Notes under the pieces: model-generated | What the model saw: only the letters and a program-made list of their open reading frames with translations | What the model was told of the DNA's origin: nothing | The model's database searches: none | Program-made: the position numbers and the translations under genes | Part shown: positions 9,524-20,644 of the stretch, piece by piece | Layout of the letters: each line of letters begins with the position of its first letter | Numbering within the stretch: position 1 is the first letter of the stretch | Assembly (NCBI GenBank): GCA_001600175.1 | Contig: BCJC01000001.1 | Span: 762,065-826,064, forward strand | DNA length: 64,000 nucleotides | Direction: 5' to 3' | Origin: Erythrobasidium yunnanense | Lineage: Eukaryota > Basidiomycota > Cystobasidiomycetes > Erythrobasidiales > Erythrobasidiaceae

Positions 9524-10063
9524 ATGTTCGAAATCCGATCCTCCCAACTACGCGGAGTCGCTAGTACGGCTACCGCTCCTGTCCGACCTCAGAGCCGACG
9601 CACGTCTACGAATGTCAGCATCCGCTCAACGAGCAGCAACAGCAACAGCAACGGTGCCCGCCGCCCATCGCAATCATCTGTGCTCAGTCTGAACCGGACG
9701 GTTTCCAATCTCAGCGAGCAAGAATGGCAGAGTGGTACAGACATGCGAATTGTTCGGCTTTTCAAGCACCCTAGAGCGGACAAGTGGGTCATGACCGTCC
9801 GCCCGGACGGTGTTTCCGACGTCACGGTCCCATTGGAGTCACCGTACTGCGAACCTTTTATCAGTGTGGCTTTCGCGAATGCATATAACAACTGGGAGAC
9901 CCGATCTGGCGACATGAAGGGTTTGATAAGGATCGTCAGCTTGGACTTTCAGTGGACAAAGAGGAGTAATGGGCGAGTAGAGGTTCGGAACATCAGTTGG
10001 CCAGAGGAGAAGCAGCCAAAAGGAGGTGCTTCATGGGCGGACTATGCGAGTGCTGTCGCTTAG
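9524..10063 (+). CDS. Tandem orphan family, copy D, 179 aa
   Basis: Intact single-exon frame. I chose ATG 9524 (MFEIRSSQ, context CAAACAATG); an in-frame ATG at 9452 would add 24 residues. A Ser/Asn-rich disordered start (SSNSNSNG) is followed by MRIVRLFKHPRADKWVMTVR, VTVPLESPYC, VAFANAYNNWE, GLIRIVSLDFQWTKRS, GRVEVRNISWPE and a short tail with WADYASAVA. The order and spacing match copy C; the LDFxWT and NISWP blocks are the clearest. No membrane segment, signal peptide or known domain is seen. The low identity between copies against conserved block order suggests fast divergence after tandem duplication. Confidence 0.75.
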   Translation: MFEIRSSQLRGVASTATAPVRPQSRRTSTNVSIRSTSSNSNSNGARRPSQSSVLSLNRTVSNLSEQEWQSGTDMRIVRLFKHPRADKWVMTVRPDGVSDVTVPLESPYCEPFISVAFANAYNNWETRSGDMKGLIRIVSLDFQWTKRSNGRVEVRNISWPEEKQPKGGASWADYASAVA

Positions 10064-10397
10064 CTCCCGCTCGTCATTCCTGGGGTCGTCTATGCAGCTT
10101 TCGAGCGGAAGGGCGCTTTTCAGGATGCGTCCAGTCGGCGGAGAGCCTAGTGCACGCGTGTTAGTGAAGCTCGTTCCCATTATCTATGCATAGGCGCTGG
10201 TAGCCTGCCTAGAGGATGGGACTTGAGCCGTATGAGCAGAAGCTCTTCGATAGTCGCTTTTCGTATTGTTACAACTATACACTGGATGCATTAGCGAAAG
10301 TTCATCCTGCTGATCCTGCCGACCACTGTATACATAGAAAAGAGCAAAGAGAAAGAGAGAGAAATAGGATAGACCCGCGATAGTGGGGTGGAGACTG
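10064..10397. other. Convergent 3' region
   Basis: Lies between copy D (rightward) and LEA1 (leftward) and holds their 3' UTRs. A purine-rich AAAGAGAAAGAGAGAGAAA run lies near 10345-10365. No gene recognised. Confidence 0.45.
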
Positions 10398-11453
10398 TCA
10401 CACCATGTATCCCTCTGCGAGCATTCTCTTGAGTCTCTGTATCTCTTCGAGGGTACTTGCTTTCTCGATTGCTTTTCTGACTCTTTGTTTCTGTTCGTCC
10501 GTGAGGCCTTTTCCCGTTTTTCCGTTCGCTTCTCCTCCCACTTCGAATGTCTTTGCTTGCACACTACTACTCTGTGCATTCCCTGCGCCTCCATTCGCTG
10601 ACACATGCGCTCCCAACTGCCTCGCGAGATCCGTTGGTTCCTCACTTCCTTCCTCACCCGTTGACGTGACGTATAGTTTCTTAGCAGCATCGCGCTCCTT
10701 CTGCTTTACTTTACTGAAGTCCAGCCAGCGTAAAGAAGGGACGTTGTGGATTGTCCATGTCCGATAATGCGCATGCTGCGAGACGGGCGTTTGTGAAAGT
10801 GTTAGGAATTCGAGCTTGCGTAGGCCGAAGAGGGGGGATAGGGAGGAGAGGTCGGATAACTATAAAGCCAGATAAGACAAAGATGGTGTCAGAGCTACCT
10901 TCTCGAAATATACAGAGCGAGTCCGCTCACTTGAGAACCCAGCAGCGCCAGCGTCTGCAGATTCGGCAACTGATTCGCAATGTTGGGAGATATATTGCTG
11001 ATAGGGTTGTTTGCCAGGTTTAAGGTGGTAAGTCTTGCGAGACGAGGTAGGTTTGCGAGCGAGTTTAGGGCATTGTCTGAGAGGTCGAGCGAGTCGATGG
11101 CGTCCTGGGAGCCCGCGCGAACATAGAACGTGAGTATGTATACTCATGGAAGGTACTTGTTACTGTACTGTTCTAGCTGACCTTTGTTGCACCTAGATTT
11201 TCGATGGCCGGAATCTTTAGGCCTGGCGGAACACAATGAAGCGTATGAGCATTATATCCTTGTTGTAGAGTGTATGTATCTTGATCTTGATCGTTGTCGC
11301 TGCTGCTCACCTCGTAGATCCAATTCTCTGTCTTTGAGCGGGTTCAGGAAGGAGTCTGCAACATTCAAGGGTAGATTGTTAATGCCATGTCTATATTCTC
11401 TGTCCTTTATGTGACTTGCCCGTCTTTGCGATGAGCTCGACGGTGAGCTTCAT
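10398..11453 (-). CDS. LEA1: U2 snRNP A' leucine-rich repeat protein
   Basis: Core component of the U2 snRNP in the nucleus, which binds U2 snRNA together with U2B''. Seen from the start: MKLTVELIAKT, then DSFLNPLKDRELDLRG, IPAIENLGAT, AIDSLDLSDN, LNSLANLPRLARLTTLNLAN, ISPNIANQLPNLQTL, LRKLEFLTLS, HAHYRTWTIHNVPSLRWLD and FSKVKQKERDAAKKLY. This is the classic A' order of LRRs plus the LRR cap. The C-terminus ends ASTLEEIQRLKRMLAEGYMV, the conserved tail of fungal A' proteins. About five introns are present. The first is a GC-AG intron (11419-11356, 64 nt): the exon ends AAGACGG and the intron begins GCAAGT. Joining there restores the conserved AKTDSFLNP reading. The start is fixed by the family's own MKLTxELI N-terminus. 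Confidence 0.93.
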
Positions 11454-11677
11454 CTTGCAATCACTGACTGCTTGGAATAAGGCTGACCCTTTAAACAGCT
11501 TCAACACAAAGTGTTAAAGGATGGAGTACAGCAACAACAGTGAGGGAATACAGCACAGCTCGTACAGAACATCTATCAAGGATTAACCCATGGCTTGAAT
11601 TGCCAGACGACGGGCACACCCTCCCATCCCTGGGCCTCAGTGCTGCTGGAGCTGGCAACAACGGGCAGCAATCAGCA

Positions 11678-13240
11678 ATGAAGAAGAAGCTGTTGGGATA
11701 TGTTGGATGTGCGTAGCATCGAGCAATCTATCCTGATCCAGTCTGGCTGATCCAAGCGACGCGCTTTGTTCCTATCCCAGTCGCAAACCTCCCCAACCAG
11801 GTGCACCGCAAGTCCATCAGGAAAGGCTTTCATTTCACTGTAATGGTAGTCGGTGGGCGCACTCCATCTCGCTGTATCCCTGCTGCGTTCTGACCATATT
11901 CATTCTCGCGCACGCGCCCCTTTCTTCGTTGTTAACTACTGCAGGCGAATCTGGTCTAGGAAAGTCGACGCTCGTCAACACCCTCTTCAATACTGCCCTC
12001 TATCCTCCCAAGCAGGCTACAGGTCCCGCGCTCGACCGCCCAAAGACCGTAAACATCGAGTCGATTGCAGCGGACATTGAGGAGTCTGGTGTGCGATTAA
12101 AGCTTACCGTCGTCGACACTCCCGGGTTCGGGGACTTCATCAACAACTCGCAGAGCTGGACTCCCATATTGAACAATATCGAAGCGCGATTCGATGCGTA
12201 TCTGGAGCAGGAGAACCGCGTCAACCGCAACAAACTCGTAGATAACAGAGTACATGCATGCCTGTACTTTATTGAACCCACAGGGCATTCGCTCAAAAAC
12301 CTCGATATTGAGTTCATGAGGAAACTCGCGACAAAGGTCAATTTGATACCAGTCATCGCGAAGAGCGATACGCTCTCGGAGGATGAGTGCAGAGCATTCA
12401 AGGAGAGAATAAAGGCAGACCTGGAAGCGCATGGTATCGTCTACTACCAGGCGAAGCAGCACGATCTGGAAGATGAGGAAACAGTCGCAGAGAACGAGGA
12501 GCTGATGGTCAGTCTCTCCTTACTCATCTCTCTCTCTTCAAACCGCTAATCTCCGCTCACCGTACCAGTCCAAGATCCCCTTCGCGGTAGTCGGATCCAA
12601 CAACCTCGTAGACACACCAGACGGTCGCCAAGTCCGAGGGCGCGCCTATCCTTGGGGCGTGATAGAAGTCGACAATGAAGACCACTGCGACTTTGTCAAG
12701 CTGAGGCAGATGCTCATCCGTACGCACATGGAGGAGCTCAAGGAGAATACGAATAATACGCTCTATGAGCGGTACAGATCGGAGAAATTGATGGCGATGG
12801 GCGTCACGCAGGACCATAGCGTTTTCAAGGAAGTCAAGTGCGTACTGTCTCCCCATTGCCTTATACATCACGATTGAAATGGCTGATCTCGATTGATGAT
12901 GCAGCCCCGCAGCTAAGATGGCAGAAGAGCGTTCGCTCCACGAAGCGAAACTATCCAAAATGGAAGCAGAGATGAAGATGGTCTTCCAGCAAAAAGTCGC
13001 TGAAAAAGAGAGCAAGCTGAAACAGAGCGAAGAGGAGCTGTATGCCAGACATCGTGAGATGAAGGAGGCTTTGGAGAAGCAGAGATTGGAATTGGAGGAT
13101 AAGAGTGAGTGTATTCTTTGACGGAGTGGGTGGGGGTTTGAGCTGATAAGGTCGGGAAATGAATAGAACGAAGATTGGAGACTGGAAGACCGCTCACTCC
13201 GCCTACGCAGAAGAACAAGAAGGGCTTCCTCAGGAACTAA
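11678..13240 (+). CDS. CDC3: Septin, CDC3 type
   Basis: A GTP-binding septin that assembles into filaments at the cell cortex and septum. Exons give [40 protein letters not shown] (P-loop GESGLGKST), a switch region with DTPGFGD, the G4 motif AKSD ([14 protein letters not shown]), the septin unique element near [10 protein letters not shown] and [14 protein letters not shown], and a C-terminal coiled coil ([20 protein letters not shown]). It ends [14 protein letters not shown] at a stop at 13238-13240. The LPNQxHRKSxRKG linker points to the Cdc3 group. Introns lie at about 11700-11773, 11840-11942, 12510-12570, 12840-12905 and 13106-13163. The start is uncertain: [11 protein letters not shown] at 11678 is the nearest ATG, but the frame stays open upstream to ~11500 without an ATG. 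A longer N-terminus on an unseen exon is likely, as Cdc3 proteins usually have one. Confidence 0.9.
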
Positions 13241-13734
13241 GAGTGTACATCAACGGGTCTCTGCTGGGCTTCGCGTACGCTGGTACGCGTCAGTCTGCTT
13301 GCACGAGCAGCGCGCTACTCCGGCTCTCTAAGTTCAATCTACACTCTGTGCTCCCTAGTCGTTACTTGTTTGTTCTTCATGCTTACCTACACACACTGCT
13401 CCCTGGATGGACAGCCTATTCTACTCGTTCCTTCGCTAAGCAGTCATCATCAGTACCACGCGTTGTATTCCACGTCTTTTCAGACCCAGAATGAATCTTT
13501 CTTCTCTCTTTATTACGTTCGTCTCGTTGTGGTACAGGTATACTCGGTACAATGCAATGCAGTTCAAGGTAGCTTCTTTATATATGCTGAATGACGAGGT
13601 TGGATCTTGCCCTTTTAAATCATTGTTGGTTTCGAAAAACATCGACACGCTCAATCAACACACATGCATCAGCAACAGCACACATAGACACACCGCTCCT
13701 TCTTCCCTACGCTCTTTTCGGACTCCGGCGCTCA
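13241..13734. other. Intergenic between septin and PRELI gene
   Basis: Nearly 500 bp with no supported gene. It must hold the 3' UTR of the septin and the promoter of the PRELI gene. Short frames here have no conserved features. Confidence 0.5.
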
Positions 13735-14478
13735 TGCCCCTACTCTGGAGCTTCTCGCAGCTCATCGAGTACAACTTCCGCCAAGTCGCCTCTGTTCTTT
13801 TTCAAAAGTATCCCAATGAATATGCAACGCACGTCGTGAGCGTCGATGTCGTCGACAGATCTGTGGATCCTGAAACTGGCGTCGTCCGCTCTGAGCGACT
13901 CATTGGGGTCAAGCAGCCTGCTCCGAAATGGGTGACTGCTGTAAGAATACCTTCATCTCTTTGTACTGGGAGAAGTAATAAGAGCTGATGAGACGTGTGG
14001 TTTGTTGTTTCCCGCAGCTCCTGGGCACGTCAGCGGAAAGCTACGCTCGCGAAGTGATGTTTGTAGTACCTGCTACACGGCGCGCCGAGGAAGAAACAGA
14101 CATCGAAACGCCTCCCCAAGTCCTCGTATCGAGCATAAACATGTCATTGAAGAATATCCTGACGTGCTATGAGCGCATATCATATACAGCTACGTCGGAG
14201 TCGGAAGACCCGGAGCAGAGAAGGACAAAGATGAAGACTATAGCTGCTATAGAGGCGCAGGGTACGCTGAGGAATGGTGGATTTGCAGCAAAAAGAATAG
14301 GTGGGAAAATGGAGGAATGGTCAATGGATAGGTGCGTCTCATTTAGTACTTTCCGCTCAGAGAATACGCTCACGCTTATACCTTCTCCCCTCGCAGATAT
14401 ATAGACAACTCGCACATTGGTAGACAAGGGCTAGACAGCGTCCTCGAAGAGCGATACCCTCAAGGCAAAGACGCGTGA
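13735..14478 (+). CDS. PRELI/MSF1-domain lipid transfer protein (Ups family)
   Basis: PRELI/Ups proteins shuttle phosphatidic acid or phosphatidylserine across the mitochondrial intermembrane space together with Mdm35. Seen: LWSFSQLIEYNFRQVASVLF, QKYPNEYATHVVSVDVVDRS, RSERLIGVKQPAPKWV, then across an intron (about 13940-14018) LLGTSAESYAREVMFV, a middle strand region with VLVSSINMSLKNILTCYE, and after a second intron (~14331-14397) YIDNSHIGRQGLDSVLEERY. The YPNxYxxHVxSxDxxxR block is diagnostic. Length is about 200 residues, normal for the family. Assignment to Ups1, Ups2 or Ups3 is not safe from this reading, so no symbol is given. The start at 13735 fits the family, which begins directly at the domain. 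Confidence 0.9.
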
Positions 14479-14687
14479 CACATCAGGCTGGAAAGCGTAG
14501 CAGTCGTAGAGTGTTTGTACTAATCTATCTTTGCATGTAGCACATAGAAGGGTGAATGACAGTGGTAAAGCGTAGAATGTCGGCTGAGCGTGCTTACTGC
14601 TGATCTGACACAAAGAGGACGAGGAGAGCTAAATATCAAAAGATAGGAAAAGCGAAACAGCTTGTTCCATCTACGTAGCTTTCGTAT

Positions 14688-17435
14688 CTAGAAATTCTCC
14701 TAGTCACGGCGAAGAATCACAGTAAGCCCGTGTTTCATAGACAGAAAGGAGTAGAGTAACTGACTTTTCCCCAGATGAATTTTGTGCCATGTTCATCACC
14801 GCTCGACCACTTGTTGCATTGTTGATGAAGCGTGCTTCCCAGAGCTTTGGGTCCACAGAAGAGTGTTCCGACCCTTTCCATCCCATCAATCACATCAGAT
14901 TCCTCCTCCTCCCCATATTCAGACCGAAGAGCAGACGTACTCAGTGTCTGGGTGTCTATCTCTGATGCCGGAAAAGATTTGATCCCAGTTTGGTCTCCCA
15001 TAATGCGTAGACGCACGAAGACCGCTGATCGTGTCGGCTTCACCACCGACGTCGCTTACCATGATGTTTGTGAGTTCGTCGTCTTTCATCTTTTGTGTAA
15101 CATAGGTCATGATCTCGATGCGCTGATTGATAAGCCGAGGAAAGTCAGCTGAGGCTGGGTATGAAGATGAAGGAGGGAGGAGCAAGCTTACATTGTGCGT
15201 GTCTTGAGCTTCGATGGCTGCCAGCAGCGATCTAAACCAAGATACCGATTCGGCTGTTCGCGACACAAGACAAAATATCAGCCTTCCTCCTTCATGTAGT
15301 GAATACATCACCCACTGTCTCTGCAGATCCAGAAGAAGTACACTTTCTGCACCCTCGTCTTCTTGTTCTCCTTCGGATAGTTGATACGATACCAGATGCT
15401 CTTTAATATGGACGCAAAAGGAGTGACGCCGATGCCTGCTGCGCAGAGCATGACTACTTCGAATTTCTCGAAATCTTCAGACGCAGAGCCGAAGGGTCTG
15501 TCCACATCCCACCCTTTAGCCGGTATTACGAAAAGAAGAAGCTGGAAGACCTACCCATCGACCATGATTCTCGGGAGGACCCTCTTGAGCGGAGCATCAT
15601 CCAAGAGTTCATTATCTTTCTTGCTCATCCCGCTCCTAGTTTTCTCCCCCTCTTTCCACTTTTTATCCTGCACGCATCCCAGCGCACCTCCAAATGCTTT
15701 TGTCCAATCACCCACCATTTTGATGTTTACACTTATGAAATCTTCTTCAGGTGCGGACGTTAGTGTAAGGATGCCATTGCCAGTAGGAAACATCGGGGCA
15801 ATTGATGAAGATATACTGACCCGCGCGAGTCACGGTCTTTTCTTTCTTGATCTGTACTTCGACGACTCCGCCAGGGTGTTCTGCGCGTATCCACACATAA
15901 GTCAGTAGCCGTTCTCCCGTATCTGAGCAGAAGATTGGTACCCACGAATGACTTTACTGATATAAGTTTTATGCCGCGACCTAATCTCTCGCAGAATACG
16001 TTCGTACACAAAGACGACGCCTGAGAAGACGATATACTTCCAGAAGACTCCGATCTGCCAGTAGTCGCAGAGCTGGGTTTGAGGAGAGAAGGCGTCGGGC
16101 TTGATCATGCAGAACATGCCCTGAGAGTCATCGAATACGGACACAAAAGGCGGAGAAGAGGAGAGGAGAAAGGAAGGGAACGGAACAGAAGAGAAGAGAA
16201 CGGAAGAGAGCGTATGTGGCCTTTTAAGCGAGAACTCCAACTCGCTATAAGATGAAGGCGGACTCACATGCAGTTGCCAGCAGAAGAAGAATGGGAAGTA
16301 CAGATGGTGGGTGTACCAGAACCTTCAACCAGGCATGTCATTCATCAGTCTCTCTTCTATCGCCTTGCTTTCGTGTTTTTCTCACCTCTCGAAATTCTTC
16401 TTCTTCCTCTTCTCCATAGCGAACCAGACCATGATCCCCAGAATGATACTCATGATCCATCCCGTTACACCTGGACCCGTCGCGAAGTTCGCCAATAAGA
16501 AACCTTTAAAAGCCGTCTTTGTAGAACTGCCAAAGAGCGCGAAATTCCGCATGTGGGCAATTGTATGTATCAAGCTGAAGAAGGCGAGTGAAAAGCCGGT
16601 GGCTTTGTGGAATGTTATGCTGCGAATGGAGTAAGTGGTTAGTGTAGAGAGAGGGAGTGAGGGAGTGGACGGACGTACTTCGCATCGAAGGGGATGATGT
16701 TGTTTAAGTAAGTTCGCCGGATAAGAGTGATGAAGTTTCGGCAGATGGGAAAGAGGAGGAGCGCTACGTCTAGATGAAGTACGAGCGCCGAAGCTCTTGC
16801 TACAGGATAAGTGAATCCGAAAGTGGCTCTTGCACCGACCTGGTTGTCTGCGTAGAACATGTCAACCCGTAGTAAGAATTGAACAAGGGAGAAATGGGCG
16901 CACCCTTCAGCTGGTAGTGCGTGTATCCGAGTCCCCATACTAGACAATGGAGGATGATCCATACTGCAAAGAATGATCTTCGATCTCCTTCGTTGATGTA
17001 CCATTTCTTGATGGCGCTGGCTTTGGAGTTTTCCTCTTCTTTACTATTCGATGTATTGACACTACCTTCTTTGTTCTTGAGCATCAACCCTTGTAACCGC
17101 TTCTCCTCCGTCTGGTTCTTGCGCAGTGTGAGTGGTTTTGGAAAGATCTGATTCACTAACGGTACAGCGGGAGGTGCGTTCTGATCATCTTGTAAACGTG
17201 CGAAGCCTGTGAAATTGAAGCCTGCTGTAGTGGGAGTCTTGGGCTTTACTTTGCCATAGATGTTTTGCGCAAAGACGCTGATGCGGTTCATGGGCAAGTA
17301 GGGATGAGCTGGCCAGCAGCTTAGGATAAAATAGGATGGGATGAGATGGAGCAGAGACAAGCTGTGAATCTGGATTAACCTGTAAAGAGTGTGTGGACGC
17401 CGTCGTGAGGGACGAGTAGCCATGGACGACGACAA
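14688..17435 (-). CDS. NADPH oxidase (NOX), superoxide-generating flavocytochrome
   Basis: Transfers electrons from NADPH through FAD and two hemes across the membrane to O2; in fungi it acts in differentiation and hyphal growth. Seen in order: a basic N-terminal extension; [17 protein letters not shown] (TM1); [20 protein letters not shown] (heme His); [20 protein letters not shown] and HTIAHMRNF (heme His); a [18 protein letters not shown] helix; [12 protein letters not shown] (FAD site); [20 protein letters not shown] (NADPH site); [28 protein letters not shown]; and [10 protein letters not shown]. The C-terminus ends GKENF after a last intron (~14700-14756), matching the family's KENF tail. 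It has about nine introns. No EF-hand is visible, so it is NoxA/NoxB-like, not NoxC. The extension before TM1 is over 100 residues. The start is uncertain: ATG 17435, 17420 or 17292 are all in one frame. Confidence 0.9.
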
Positions 17436-17811
17436 GTCCTGCCGGGGTCAGCATGGAACAAGGAAGGGAGGGGAAGCATCAGCGTAGAAGAACAAGATGG
17501 GTGGATGGATGGATAGCAGGATCATGGATGAGATGGAATGGTATGGCTATGGAGGACAGGATCAGATAGAATGTCGCGTCTTGGATCCAGCTTTTTCCCA
17601 GATGAAAGAGACCATCATCAGTATTAGTCGTCGTTGTATACAGTATATTCCACGTTGTATCATTGCGTCCATTCGACGTGTTGGCGCTTTTCCATGCCAC
17701 GTCGCATTTCCCTTTGAGATTTTCTAGAATTTGTGCTGTTCCTGAGGCGACCTCGCTTTGGCTTTCTTTCGCTCCAACACCTTCAAGGCTGAGTATACAG
17801 GCTTGACAGCA
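17436..17811. promoter_or_regulatory. Bidirectional promoter between NOX and KAR2
   Basis: A 376-bp divergent spacer between the NOX and BiP/KAR2 starts. It holds several ACGT-core elements close to KAR2 (annotated at 17675-17703). A minus-strand frame of 113 codons crosses it but overlaps the KAR2 start and has no conserved features, so it is not called a gene. Confidence 0.6.
17675..17703. promoter_or_regulatory. Candidate unfolded-protein-response elements upstream of KAR2
   Basis: GACGTG at 17675-17680 and, on the other strand, GACGTGGC (read as GCCACGTC at 17696-17703) lie 109-137 bp before the KAR2 ATG. GACGTG(G) resembles the ACGTG core bound by Hac1/XBP1-type bZIP factors. This is inference from motif and location only; such hexamers also occur by chance. 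Confidence 0.4.
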
Positions 17812-20644
17812 TGAAGACAACGACGATGAGAAGCAGCTCGTCCTGGAAGAGCTGGACAGCCCTCCTCGCCCTGCTGGCTGCAGCGTTCCTCGTAGCTGGG
17901 CCTGCGCAAACCCTCGCTCAAAGCAAGGAGGATGTGGGCAAACACCTCGCTACCTTCTCCCAAACCATCACAAGCTGACTATCATACTCTCCTCGCTCTT
18001 CTCGCGCTCTCTGCTCGCTCACAGCTCGGTGTCGGTGGGTTGGGCAGCTCCCTTTGTCGTGGCATCTTGGACTGACACCGGCACTTGATTCCACAGTCAT
18101 TGGGTGCATATACACTCCCTACTCACTCTAGATACGTCAAGCTAATTTCATTACACGCCAGAATCGATCTCGGAACCACCTATTCCTGCGTTGGGTGAGG
18201 CACAATTCAGAAGCTCAAATCACGCTCGCACTGACTTATAATCGTGTCATATATAGTGTACAGCAGAAAGGACGCGTAGAAATCCTAACAAACGAGTAAG
18301 CGAAACCCATTTCAATCCAAAAACCTTGGCCTTTCCCTCGCCTCTTCCACGTCAGCAGGAATCCATCAGGGAGCAGCGACAGAAGGCCAAGGGAGGTTGT
18401 ATTAGGCACAGTAACTGATCATATGACATCTCCTGTGCGTTCCAGCCAAGGAAACCGTATCACTCCCTCGTACGTCGGATTCGCATCTGGATCTGGCGAA
18501 CGTCTCGTCGGAGATGCAGCAAAGAACCAAGCACCTCAGAACCCTGAAAACACCATCTTCGACGCTAGTACGTTCATCCTCTGCCTCTCTCCTCTCTCTT
18601 CTCGTATCATGTAAGCTGACCATTCTGTATCGCGATTAACAGAACGCATGATCGGCCGCAAGTTCGACGACAAGGATGTCCAGAAGGACATCAAGCACTA
18701 CCCCTTCAAGGTCGTCAAGAAAGGCGACAAGCCCAACATCCAAGTAGCCGTAGGAAGCGACACAAAGACATTTACGCCTGAAGAAGTATCAGCTATGGTA
18801 CTTGGTAAAATGAAGGAGATCGCAGAGACTTACCTCGGTAAGAAGGTCACCCATGCAGTCGTCACTGTTCCCGCCTAGTGAGTGCAGGCCGTCGTTGCCG
18901 TTCATTGAACGAGAAGGCCAAATGCTGACTGGACTATGTGAACACGCGCAGCTTCAACGACGCTCAACGACAAGCCACCAAAGACGCCGGCACCATTGCC
19001 GGTCTTAACGTTCTTCGAATCGTCAACGAGCCCACGGCCGCCGCCATCGCTTATGGTCTTAACAAATCTGGTCCCGAGCGCCAGATCATCGTCTACGATC
19101 TCGGTGGTGGTACTTTTGATGTCTCTCTCCTTTCGGTTGAAGAAGGTGTTTTCGAAGTACTGGCTACGGCGGGAGATACGCATCTCGGAGGAGAGGACTT
19201 CGATAATAGAGTAATCGATCATTTCGTAAAGGTCTGGAAGAGGAAGAACGACGGTGAGGACATCACCAAGAACCTGTAAGTCTTGTTCGAAGCTCTTTCC
19301 GCCGTCTGAGCACGAGCTGACGCGATGAAACTTGCACAGCCGAACGATGGGTAAACTCAAGCGTGAAGTCGAGCGAGCCAAGCGAACTCTGTCCTCTCAG
19401 ATGTCTGCCCGTCTTGAAATCGAGTCCTTCTTTGAAGGCAAAGATCTCGCTGAGACACTCACGCGCGCCAAGTTTGAAGAGCTCAACATGGATCTCTTCC
19501 GCAAGACGATGAAGCCTGTCGAGCAAGTCTTAAAAGACGGAGGTGTCAAGAAGGAAGATGTAGACGACATTGTCCTCGTTGGTGGATCTACACGAATCCC
19601 GAAAGTCCAACAACTCCTCAAGGAATACTTCAATGGCAAAGAACCTTCTCAAGGAATCAACCCCGATGAAGCTGTTGCATACGGAGCGGCTGTACAGGGA
19701 GGTATCCTCTCGGGAGAAGAAGGTCTAAGGGATATGGTCCTCATCGACGTCTGCCCCCTCACCCTCGGAATCGAAACTACAGGAGGCGTCATGACTAAAC
19801 TTATTGGAAGAAACTCAGTAGTACCGACAAAGAAGAGCCAGATCTTCTCAACTGCAGCGGATAACCAGCCTACGGTTCTCATCCAGGTCTTCGAGGGTGA
19901 ACGTGCTATGACTAAGGATAACAACCATGTGAGTCGATACGACTTTGTTTTTTGGTTATACTCAGCTGATTCACGTTTCACCAGCTCGGTAAATTCGAAC
20001 TTACTGGTATTCCTCCTGCTCCTCGTGGAGTTCCTCAGATCGAGGTTACTTTCGAGGGTGAGTCATCACCTACACTCCCACTACGGCAGTGGTACTAACG
20101 TATGCACGTTGTTGACAGTCGACGCCAACGCCATCATGCGCGTTTCCGCGTCCGACAAGGGCACTGGCAAATCCGAAGCCATCACCATCACGAACGAGAA
20201 AGGCCGCTTATCACCAGAAGATATCGAGCGCATGGTCAAAGAAGCCGAGATGTACGCGGACGAAGACGCCGCTGTGCAGAAGAAGGTCGAAGCTCGAAAC
20301 GCGTTGGAGAACTTTGCGTACAGCCTGAAGAACCAGGTTGCTGATTCTGAAGGGATGGGTGGGAAATTGTCGAGTGAGGATAAGAAGACTATCAATGAGG
20401 CGATCAAGAGCGCCCAGGACTGGCTCGAGTCGGAGGGACAGACTGCAGATGCGGCTGAGATCGATGAGAGGTTTGTCTAGTTACTTCCTCCTACGCTATA
20501 GTCTATTCGCTGACTTCTCTTCTACCTCACCGCAGACGCGAGGAACTTCAAGCTAGCGTCTCACCAATTACCAGCCGCCTCTATCAGGGTGGAGCCGGTG
20601 GCTCATCAGACGAGTCACCATTGCCCGATCATGACGAGCTGTAA
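17812..20644 (+). CDS. KAR2: ER-lumenal Hsp70 chaperone BiP
   Basis: The Hsp70 of the ER lumen, needed for translocation, folding and the unfolded-protein response. A signal peptide is plain ([20 protein letters not shown]). Then come [91 protein letters not shown], the substrate-domain start [15 protein letters not shown] and [13 protein letters not shown]. It ends exactly in HDEL (stop 20642-20644), the ER retrieval signal. There are about ten introns. The 5' end is unusual: exon 1 ends at 17933, followed by a 10-nt exon (18025-18034) and a 7-nt exon (18097-18103), then the exon at 18162. This path uses only GT-AG introns with CTGAC-like branch points and gives [16 protein letters not shown]. 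An alternative is a GC-AG intron skipping the 10-nt exon. Divergent from NOX. Confidence 0.96.

Noticed and set aside
12000-12462. Two minus-strand frames of 121-133 codons antisense to the septin
   Set aside because: They are shadows of conserved septin exons with no family match.
17479-17820. 113-codon minus-strand frame between NOX and KAR2
   Set aside because: Its start lies in the KAR2 ATG region and it has no conserved features; likely shared promoter or UTR.
19649-20407. Minus-strand frames of ~110 codons antisense to KAR2
   Set aside because: Shadows of highly conserved Hsp70 exons.
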